From Zonotrichia leucophrys gambelii (taxonomy: Eukaryota; Chordata; Aves; Passeriformes; Passerellidae), in assembly GCF_028769735.1 (NCBI RefSeq), contig NC_088178.1:25689357-25753356 (forward strand): 64,000 nucleotides of DNA. The letters run 5' to 3'. Of the stretch, positions 25,901 through 37,011 are shown piece by piece. Made by a program: the position numbers and the translations under genes. Each line of letters starts with the position of its first letter. Positions within the stretch are counted from its first letter, which is position 1. The notes beneath the pieces were generated by a model that saw nothing but the letters and a program-made list of their open reading frames with translations, did not search any database and had not been told where the DNA came from.

Positions 25901-28900
25901 ACTTTGAACCTCTGAAAAAACCTGAGGTATTCTTCATCAGACACCACTTATCTCTTTAACCAAACTGTGTATTTCTGCCAACTTGGAATACTTTATTTTC
26001 AAGTAAAAATCTGTCCTCTCTATCCTTTGTGCTGACACTTAGTTCAGTCACTGGTTGTTTCTTAACAGTTTTTTGGAGGCACAAACATTAAAATGTCCCT
26101 GTTGAAATAATCATGTTCCTTTTCTTACAGACCTCCTGAGCACAGCAGCGAGGCCAACCTTTCACCAAATGAGAATTTCTTCAGGAGTGGGTCAGGTGAA
26201 ATGGAGGAGCAGCCCTGCATGTGACAGAGCAGAGAAGCAGCAGGAACACAGCTGAGTCTCTGCTTTGTGCAGAATATCCTGAGAGAGCTGACCACTAACT
26301 CTGCTTTCCAAACAAAGTGAAACACTTTGCCAAGAGGGGTTGAAAGCCAACTATTAGATCTGCCATGTGCATGTTGTATGTGCATGTTGTAGGCAATGCC
26401 CAAGTAACACACGACATTCCCATTAGCTTTTGTTAACTTCTGCATCACAGCAAGCCAAAATCTTAAGAATATTAACCTTTGTTCCTTCTAAGTGTTCCTT
26501 AATTTTTATTAGAACAATTTTGAGGGTAGTTTTGCAAGCTTTTTTTCCTCCTTTGGATGGATACAAAAATTTCTCTGATGAAAGCTTCAGGCTTTTTTAA
26601 TTAAAAACAAAACAAAACCAAAAAGCCAACAAACCCCAACCCTGTAACATTATTTTCCTTAAAGAAACTGCCAAAACTCTAGGAATCAAATTACAGAACA
26701 GAAGAAGTCACAATTCCAGCTTTGCTCTACCTATCCAGGGAACCTGAAAGCTTCTCTGAGGTGATGAGTTGATGGGAAACAGCACAATTCTGCACTGAGA
26801 AGGGAATTTCTACTTGTATTTAATGAACTTGGTGAAAGTGAAGCTCATGAGCATATGTAATGGATTTCTGTGTTCTTAAAAGATGGAAAATAATTCTTTT
26901 TGCCTACTGCTGAATAAACTCCTATGCACAAACCAACAGCCACCTCAGAAAGAAAAATTCTGGGGGTTTCCATCTGTGGTCTGTAGAGTGTTGAGGTAAA
27001 CTCTGCAAGACTGCCAAAAAACACCATTACAAAAAGCTGATTACTAGTGGACATACATTTGCTATCCAAGAGTCTGCAATCCTACTCAACCATTTTTTTA
27101 GAAATCCATAAACAAAACTACTTCAGGGTAACAGGGCCTGATTTTGGCCTTCTTCACTCATGATACTGTTTCTGCTTTCTTAATTGACAGATATCCTTCA
27201 TTCATAAGCCTTGTTGTTTAAATGGCCATTGACTTCAGGAAAATAAGTCTCTGTTACATTCAATAACTGCTAACCCCATTTATCCAACCAATAAATAATC
27301 CCTCACTCTCTCCTCCCTCCTCCTCAACTCCCAGGTTATTACACTGCAACATCTTGGCTCTATGCCTATTTAATCTTGGCAATAATGATCAAAACCAGAG
27401 TGAATGCACAGATCTCAGTACCCTGATTAGGATCACCAGCCAACTAAACACAACACACAGACTTCATTAGAAAAAGAAGGTTCTGCCAGAGGTTGCCATA
27501 TCCGATTGGAACTCTTACATTTTTTAGGATTTAATGTTATCATCAGAAGTTTAAATCCCACTGGACTTTGAATGGCAACATTTATTATGGTTTTTTTCCA
27601 TTGATAGAGGCAGACGAGAAAGTGGAGCTTTTTCCTTTATGCATTAACTTATGTCAGAATGATGATTCTAAAAATCCATTAGCAAGCAGGAAATGCAGAG
27701 TGATTAGAGTGCAATACCTTAAAACTGACAGGATTCTGTTTCTGCTCCAAAAAGTGAGAAATGCTGGTAAGGCTTCACAGTCACATCTATCTAACAGGAC
27801 AGTCCAAATACAATGTCTGGGTGATGTCTCTTGGGTGCTTTTTGTAGCAGCACTTGAGAGTGCACTCACAGAGGCTTTCTGTGAGTGGCCAAACATCTGT
27901 TGATCAAAACTGCACAGCCTAAAGGTTTAATCTGCCAGTCTCATGCTGCAAATAACCAGGATCCAGGTGTACAGTACAGCTCACCTTGGCAAGGAGAAGA
28001 TGGCAAACTGATTTATGCAATCCAACTACCACCATCATCACCAAGTCTTGCCCTCTGATGTGCAACAACAGTTACCATTTAAATAACAATCCTCAGTGCT
28101 TGGTCCCAGATCAGGGGATAGACAAAAGATTCACTGTAGTTATGTTGCTTACATCTAAAGGTGATCTATCCCTCAGTATATGTGAGAAAGCCAGGAATTA
28201 ATTAGGTTCCAGGGCACACTGACTGGGTGATTACTCTGCACATGGGGATTTTGTTGGCTGGCAGGGACTTTTCTTCCACTGATATGCTGCTACATAAAAA
28301 AATATAAAGCCTGAGGGGTTACATGCAGTTGTTAAAAGGGGAAAACACAAAGATATATTTTAAAATAATGCTTTACCACATTCTTGCCTTAAGTAGATTT
28401 AAAACAGCTTAGAACCCTACTCTCTTCTGCAGGGTCAGTGTCAGCAGGACTCAGGGTGCTGACAGAAATACCAAACTGCCAGCCTTGGCTGTAGATGGCT
28501 TGAGATACCTCCGTTTGTGCTGATATGTCTCTGGTTCACGGCCACTCTACAGAAAGAATAATTTATCTTATCAATAGGTTGACTTAACGAAAGCAACCTG
28601 GCCTTCCTGAAACACTTAGGCGTGCAAGAGAGACACGCTTCTCTACACACAAAGAAAATTCCAGGCAAAATGACCAAGGATTTCTGGTTGCAAAGATATT
28701 AAATTCTTACTCATTTTTACAAAGGTTGGCAGCTAAGTAAGGGGCAGACTAAAGAAAAGGCATCAGTAGATGACTCTCTTCCCAGATACCAGAGAATCCT
28801 CTCAGTCCTAAGACAACCAAAGAAAAATGGGCTGTATTAGCTCTGCTGTCCATAGATCTGTTTTTAGGTTAACCAGTGTATCTCCTCTACAGAATACTAA

Positions 28901-29999
28901 AGAATCCCTCGGTGTAAAAACGTCTGTGGGATGGGATGATACTACACAAAATGTTTCTGTGTGCTGCCTCTGCCCATAGAAGAAATTAACTCCCTTTGTC
29001 CAGGGGACACTGCAGGGAAGGGGGCTGGGCAGGAACTGGGGGAGGAGGGATTTGCCTCTGCACATGGGTTAAAAGACATTTAATGAATCACAGAAAATAA
29101 TTGCTTTACACAGCAAAAGCATTCCCTCTCCCTGCTTCTCTCCCTCTGCTTTTCCACATAAATTATGTGAACATATCATCAAAACATGATGATTTTTATT
29201 TTCATAAATAGGGCCATATGTCAGTTAAAATAGAAAATGTGTGCTGAACTGTGATGTGGGTTACATGATACACTTTAATTGGATGTCACTTTAATGTAAA
29301 CAGCTTTACATAAAACTCAGCCTAGAAGAAAAGTTTTTTAAATTGTCAAATATTAGTTGCTAAACCAATGTGATGCTGCATGTGTCTTTTGCATTGTTTA
29401 GTCAATCAAAGGATACCAGGCACAAAGGCTGCATTCTGATCCCACTTGTACCAAAGCAGCCACAGAGACCTTGCTATGGTACTTAGAATAGAGAGTGGGG
29501 AAGAAAATACTTTTTTTGCATAAACATTTTTGCCAAAATTTTCCATATAAGAGGATTATTTTTTTTATTGCGAATGTAATTTGTTCATCTTAACATTTAA
29601 CAAGTGCAGTACACTTGTGATCAAGACTGTAGGCCAACATCCTTTTTTGCAATGGCAACAATCTTACTCTGAAAAAAAACCCTAAAAACCCAAACCAAGT
29701 ACTATATACACACAGAGGCAAAACAGCCAACTTTCCCTCATCCAACACACAACTGCAGCTACCCACATGGAAACAACCTCCATAAACAACATACTACCAT
29801 AATAATGAGCAGCTGAAAATGACAGGATTAAACAAAATTTTAAAATGCAGCTTTGGAATGCCGATAAAATATCAACCACTTATATTGGGGAACATTAACA
29901 AATCAGCATTTGCTAGCAGATCCCACAGAGTTACCACAGCCATTTTCTGTGTATAAACACAGGGAAAAGCAGTCATGTCTCACCTGCTGCTCTGTGGTA
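20000..29999. other. GLIS1 intron, segment 3: no gene seen
   Basis: Unremarkable intronic DNA with AT-rich stretches (about 22750-23180) and a GC-rich patch (23560-23720). It also contains a small 2 x 13-bp tandem repeat (26365-26390) and a stretch at 29200-29420 with clustered FOX-, SOX- and TCF-like sites. No coding exon, RNA gene or transposon is recognised. Confidence 0.7.
26365..26390. repeat. 2 x 13-bp tandem repeat
   Basis: ATGTGCATGTTGT is repeated exactly at 26365-26377 and 26378-26390. Confidence 0.9.
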
Positions 30000-32154
30000 G
30001 ATGCTGGCAGAGGCTCATTCCTTGATGCCACTGGCTCTGCTATCACAGCAAAGCTCAAATGGGATTTTTTGAAAGACACCACCAAGTTCAGCTTCAAGGG
30101 ACAACTGATTCTTACCACCTCGCAGCAACAAACACACTTGAGTATCAGACATGCAGCTGGATAGCACTTGTGACCTCCTAGAAGTACTAATACATGTCAT
30201 CAGCACACTGTCACCATAAACCACTGCTGGGTTTATCAAATACCTTTGGTTTCTTGTAGCAATCCATCAGGCTTGCAGGCACACACTGCTGTGCAGACAC
30301 TCTAATCTTCAATGTTATCCCTAACACTTGAGGCAGAATCCCACAGCATGGTTAGAAGCATTCCCTACAAGCCACCCCAACAGGATCCATGGGCTGCTTT
30401 GTAGGAAAAACACCAGCTACTGTTGCTTTGCTGCAGGTTTTCCAGTGAGCCACTGCACCTCAGAGCACTGCAGGAGCCCGCACGGGGCCACCCCAGACCT
30501 GGATTCTCCTAAACCAAGAGAAGATGCACAGCTCTCTCTGAGAACCATCTAACACATTCTGGAATGATTTCTAGACCACCAACAAAGCTGCTGGAGAAAA
30601 AGGGGAGCAGTGTTGTATTACAAAGCTTCTGCTCACAGTTCCTGTTACTGGTTATTGGACGTCATTACCGCTCTTGTAATGATGGCAGCATAAATCAGCA
30701 GGCAAAGGCTGAATAGAATGTTCTATCCTTGTCTCCCTGATGGAAATTCCTGTCCAAAGAAGGGATAAAATAATATATTTGTTTTAAAGAATCACTTTTT
30801 CCCTCGAGTTTATTTTGGTTTAATTTAGCAGAATGCATAAAAGAGGGATAAAAAAAAATTCATAAAGCCAAGAAAACCACAAAATCCCCTTAAAAATGAG
30901 ATTTATGTTCAAGTTTGAAATGGCATAAACAGACACTACAAAAATCATCTCTGTTCCAATCAGAGTCATAAAAATTGTCTTAAAAATTATAAGGCTGTAA
31001 AAATTGAAGATGACTGGTTCTGCAGCTCAGTTGGCTTGTGCTAAGTTAGTGTTTGGGATTCAAACGTAAGTGGCACTGTGGGTTCTTCCCGTGCTGCCTG
31101 TCCCTTAGGCTTGCTCAGACAGATCACACTGAGTGTAAGAGGGAAGCAAGTCCACGTGGCTGCTCCCCCAAAGTGTGCAGCACCCAAGCTGACCCCAAAT
31201 GCCATGCCAGGGGACAGAGGGGATCACACAGCCACCTCCAGAGCAATGTGCCTCTTGCACTGGCTGGTGTCTCAGGGAAACTTCTCATCACAAGGAAAGC
31301 TTAGAGCAGGGATACTGCTCCAAAGCATCATTTTGCACATGAACATCTGCTGAGATGGAAATCATCTTTAACCACATACTGGGGAATGCAAGAATGTTTA
31401 AGAATCTTATTTTTCTGGATACACTAAACTGGGCATCCATTATCTCAGCCCATAAACTACAAAATAAAAAAAAAATAAAAAGGGAAAAATTGTCATCATC
31501 AAGCTGCCCTATATCAGGAAGACTTTAGATGGATGACTTTAACAAACACTCATTTACACCAGCAGCATATAAATCCCATGCACAGGGGTGGGCGCTGCCC
31601 CAAGCAGAGTCTCACCAGGGATGGATGGCTGTTGGACACAATATTTATCCCAGACACCCAGAGCCTGCAGCAGTCATCCCTACAGGGGTCTGTCCCAGCA
31701 GTGCTGCCAAGGCTCATAATGGGAGAGGCATTTTGTCTCTGTCCCTCTGGCCCAGCCCTGCTATTCTTTTATGTACCTTTTCATCTAGGCAGCAGGATCC
31801 AGCATTCCAGCGTCAGGGAATCCCTCTCAGAATGAGGGTTATGCTCCAGTTGTGCAGGACTTCACAAGGACAATGAACTGAGACACTGCAAAAATCATCC
31901 CTTTTCAATTATTTTGGAAGTATGGGAGAAAACAACACCTACTGGAGTTATGGAGACTCATCCCTGCCTCCAGCATCACAGAGGAGAATGAGTACATGAA
32001 GATGTGGCTGCAGGTGAATGACTGAACTCTGACTTGGTTGTGTGTTTTGCACAGGTGGTGGGATTTGGCATGTGAAGCATGACCCTAATTCAGGGAATAT
32101 ACATCCTCTTCCTTTCTCAAGAACCAGGCTGGGCAAGGAGGTAAAGACAGTTTG

Positions 32155-32202
32155 CACACACACACACATATAGATATAGACACACATACATGCACATACA
32201 TG
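32155..32202. repeat. CA-rich microsatellite (interrupted)
   Basis: A (CA)7 run at 32155-32168 is followed by TATAGATATAGA and a degenerate CACACATACATGCACATACA segment. It is an interrupted, ageing dinucleotide repeat. Confidence 0.92.
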
Positions 32203-35200
32203 GCTTTAAAATATGCCCAGAATAAAATACAGTTGTCTGAAAAAAATTACTAAATTTTCTCTTCCTTATGGCAGCTGCCAATCCAGCACCAGGCATTCCA
32301 TCTTTCACACAGAATTCAGTAAACATATCAATCCAAATCCAAGAGCCATAGCCAAGGTATCAATAACAGTGACATATTATGAAACTTTCATTCCCTTTCC
32401 CCCTCCCCTTCTACCCCAGTAATAACTGTCAGGCGATCCTGGCAATTTCACAAGCATAGCAATGATTCAGCTGGCAGATTTCAGTGGATTATTGTGGCCA
32501 ATTTGGAAAAACACTCTAATAAGCATTACTTTCCAGAAACCAATATAAATCTGGAAGAGGGGATTATTAAACCCAGGGAAACTATAACAAAAGACATTAA
32601 TTGCATTTTTGGAAGGAGCTTTTGAATTAAATTATTACCTGCTAGTTTATAAGGAAAATATATAGATAAACCCCACTACCGTGACAAGAATTTATTTATT
32701 CTGGCCACATATACCATAAGAAATTTACATACCAACACTCTGCTCATTTATGGCATTATATAACCATATGTATATTTTCAGACAATTAGGATTATGTTGT
32801 TTACTCTCACATGCACACATATGCACACAAGTGATGGTAAGTAAAGCAAAAGATCAAAGGTAGAAAGGATCACAATGAATTCCAAGCCATGTGTTTCTGT
32901 ATTATTATACATTTTAAGGTTTCTAGACAATCTTACAACAGAATACAGCAGTTTCTTAAAACTACAGGACTTGGATAAATTTCTCTAACTTGCTTCTAAT
33001 TTGCTGCTTACATCTGTTTTTTAAAAATCACCGTCCTGCTCCAAAGTCTGTTGAAGTACATGAGGAGCTTTCTCTTGACACCAGTAACTGCTGGATCAGG
33101 CCACTAATACAGAAAGATTAATCACTGCCTCTAACGTCTGTGTTTTTGGGAATTGTGTGAGAAGAACGATGGAACAACCACAAGCCATTTTGGAAGTTCC
33201 AACACTAAATGACTAAAGGATTCATCCCACTGTTAAATAACAGTTTTGAAAACAAAATAATGTATTCTTACAATAATGTGATGTAACCTCTGATTTTCTT
33301 ATTTTCCCTTTGCGAGACCGTTAGCTTGTATACGTGTTATTCACATTTCGCCTGTGTTCTCCTTGTGTTTGTCTTTCCAAACATGGAATGAGTAATTCTG
33401 GAAGTAAAGGAGAAAATCTCTCCTTTGTCACTGAACTTAATTCCTCAAAGGCAGCAAAAAGGTAGAGAGATGAGTAAATATTTGAATAAGGGCTCTATAT
33501 AGCCACAAAAGACTGAAAATGGTCACAAAGACGGCATTTGTTTGCATAACTCAAAAAACCAAGAGCTAGGATCTGACACTCCATTATTATTAATTAATAG
33601 ACCCAGAACAAACACAGGAAGCCATGCTCCAAAACAAATACTGCGTAGGACACTGCTGCTCAAACCCAAAACATCAGCCAAGGAGGCAACAAGATCAGAA
33701 ATATCCAAACAAAACACACTCCGGGCCTGAGGCTGAGCCGCAGGACTCCCACACAGCCACCTTCTGCCTTGCTGAGGGGGAAACAGAGCCCAGGTCCTGA
33801 ACCCAAACATGGTCACCTCCCCTCCTTGCCAAACACCAGCTCTGCCCATCTCTGGCACTTCCAAGTCTTTAGGATTCAATAAGTAGAAGTGCCCTTCACA
33901 GCTCCTTTCCTGTTCTCCACCAGCTCCCTTCAGAGAGTGACCACTACAAAATCTGGGTGAAAAAAGGGTATTAGAACTCTCTGCTGACCTCAGTAGTTGC
34001 CAAGGTGTCCACACAGGGTCAGTGGGGTCAGACAGCCCCCATGGATGCTCACTTTCCCACAGCAGGTGCCTCCCTGCCAGCTTAAGGTGTTGTCACCCAG
34101 AGGATACTGATGGGATACAATTAAAACATGGGCCCGAGCACCACTATCCACTGTCAGTTTTATTAACTTGTGAATTAACCAATACACTGTGCCAATATAT
34201 AATAAACCATCCTTTTCCCACTAATTCTTATTCTAATTTTTCATTTCCTTGGCTGCCCCCAAGACCAAAAATTAGAACAATTTCTGTGTGGTAAACTTAG
34301 AATTCCGCATCCATCATGAAACAGATAGAGCTGGATTTACAAAGGAAGAAAGGATAAAGGAGTTGCTCCCTTTCTTTTCCTTTTAGTGCTGTGTATTGAT
34401 CCATTCAGATAAGACATGCCCTCTCCTCTTGTCACTTCTCAATTCCCAAATGACCACCAGGCATGTGGCGTCTGCTGAATTTGAGGAACACTTGGCTTTC
34501 AGTGGGACATGACCGGCTGTAACAAAAGGCTCCAATGTCTTACACTGTTTTGCCTTAAACATTGCTGTAACGTGCAATTACCATAGAATTCACTGAGAAA
34601 ACAAAGTTCCTGGGTGATTCATGCTGCATATTTTCCCTAAACCTGAGCTAAAACCTTCAAAGCCTCCCAAAGTGAATCACCAGCCTGAATCACCCTGTTT
34701 CCAAAAGCGTGGGGAGCAGCCCAGAGGTGCTGGACACGGGAGCTGTGGAAAGCACAGCCCAGGAGGGGGAATTCACCCCCCTCTGCAGCAGAACCACGCA
34801 GGATCTTGGGAAGGGGGATTGATTATTGAGCTCGCATCATTCCAGCCCTGGCTGTGCTCCTGCTTGCTTGTGGTCAATGGGAATCCTGCCCCTGCTTTCA
34901 GCACAGCTGAAATTTGCCATTAGATTTGGCAGAGGCCTGCAGTTTGCAGCTGGGAAGGCTCCATGCAGGTGCATGAAGGATGGAGATCCTGCTCTGCTTG
35001 GAGACCACAGGTGGGGACCCTGTGGGGAAGCAGAGGTGTCCCTCCCTCACCAGGTGCTCCAGAGTGGCCAGGACAAAGCAAAGTGCAGGGGAGAGAACAG
35101 CTACAATTCCACCTGGGAGTGCAATGGCCACTCTGGCTGCACACCAACAGCAGAGCTGACTTCTCATCAGCAAATATTTCCACATTTTTAGCAGAAGACT

Positions 35201-35656
35201 CAGCCCCTGTGCTCTCAGCCCTTCCCATCAACTTCTCCTTCCCTCACATAGGCACAATGACTTGATGGCCAAAATGACGCATCCATAATTTCTACAATAA
35301 CATTATGAAACAGTCCTCAAAATTTATCAGAACCAGACTCAGGTCATGAATAAAGCCACTGTACACTGATAAATGTTGTGAAGAACTAGAAATGGGGATT
35401 TAAAAGCTCAGTGTTCTTCATCCTTCATTATCTAAGTGCAAATTGGCTGCAGTAAGTCCTAGAAATTTGACAGTCTAGATATTGTTGTTTACTCATAACT
35501 TCTTTTAAGCTATATTTGCCAGCATTCTATATTTACCATTTTCTTAAGTATACACCAGTGTTTTTGACTGCATGGAGGGACAGAGTTGAAACAATGAAAC
35601 AGTTTCAGTGCAGCACTGCAACCAAAACCACTCAATTTAATATCCCAGGTTTGACA

Positions 35657-35731
35657 GTCTAAGGTGTTTTGTCTAAGGTGCCTATTTTGCCCAGGGTTTT
35701 TTTTGGACGGGTTTTTTTTGGGGTTTTTTTT
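35657..35731. repeat. Compound low-complexity block with three GGG-T8 units
   Basis: Two copies of GTCTAAGGTG at 14-bp spacing (35657-35666 and 35671-35680) precede three runs of exactly eight T, each led by GGG or GGGG (35694-35731). The complementary strand is a series of A8-CCC units. Confidence 0.9.
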
Positions 35732-36977
35732 ATTGCTTGAAATGGGTTCCTGGGCAAAGCACCACAGATTTAGAATGACACACTGCCATGTTTTTAAGGA
35801 AAATATGGTTTTGTTTAGGCTACAATTAGATGCTTTCACAATTTGTCTCTGGGACACCGAGACTGAAAACTCCAAAGTCAATTTGTTTAGTGTGAACTGA
35901 AGTAACATCTATCTTAGTAAAGAAAACTTTACAACAAAAGAGCCTTCATCATAGTAAGACCTAAGAGCTTTCCTTCTAAAAATGCAGGGCTGCCATGCAA
36001 TTCTTAACTCACACCAATTCACGAGGCTACGAGCCATGTATTGTTTGGAAGCCATGGGGGTAAATCAAATTATCATGAATGACACTAATGATCCCACACT
36101 TGCCTGAACATAATGCACCTTATACAGTCTTGCCTGTAGGGATTATTTTTTATATATACAATTAGTACAAATGGCTTACTCTCCCTCTTTTGTTGACTTT
36201 ACAAAGAAATGCACTCAGGTACAGAGTCTGCCTTTCCTGGGTTAATTATGGGAACCAAACCAGCCGTGCCTATCGTGTGAGAAGTCCCCAGGTAATACCT
36301 GGGAAAGCCCTGAGCGCAATAAATGCAGGAGCAGATCATAAAATGCATCAAATGACTACCCTCTACTGGATGGAGCCAGAGCAGCTGAGCTGTGACAGTG
36401 GATCCTCAAAGCCATGATTTAATGCAACTCCTTTCACAGTGCCTGGGCTGGGTTTGGGTTTGCACAGCAGTGGATCTAAATGCAGTTGTCAAAAGGAATT
36501 CTTGGGCAAACAGGGTATGCTGTCCTTGGGCAAAGCCAGCATTTCTGCTAAGCACACGTCAATTATAAGCACAACATAGAAAAAAAGTGAAGGTTTTATA
36601 ATGAGAGAAGAGAACCATCACAGACTTTCAGAAATCCAAATGGTTTCTCTGCCTTGCACTTTTATTTCCCAGCAAAATCAGGCCAGATCCCAGCTGGTAA
36701 AAACTGGCAAATTTCCATTAGCCTGTGGGTCATTAACTCTGAAAAAAGGGCAGTTTCAAAACCAGTTTTGTGTATAGTGTTAGTTTCTGTCAGCGTTGCT
36801 ATAAACAATCAAAATTGAAAGTCTCTGGTATGACTACGATACCCATTTATTTCTCTTGCCATTCAGAGACGTGTTCCAACCCCGATTTTCACAAAACAAT
36901 TGACACGTATCAGAAGCTATATCTGAGAAGCTGAAATACTCAACTTCTAAGCTTGCACCCTCCTGTCTACCTATAAA

Positions 36978-37011
36978 AATTTATGTAATGGTACCTACCA
37001 TTACATAAATT
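36978..37011. repeat. Perfect palindrome, 16-bp arms with 2-bp centre
   Basis: The left arm AATTTATGTAATGGTA (36978-36993) is the exact reverse complement of the right arm TACCATTACATAAATT (36996-37011), separated by CC. It could extrude as a cruciform or form a hairpin if transcribed. It is not obviously a known transposon end. Confidence 0.95.

Noticed and set aside
33523..34014. 163-codon open frame on the minus strand
   Set aside because: Lies in a GC-rich patch with fewer stops by chance; no domain or splice signals that would make it a GLIS1 exon.
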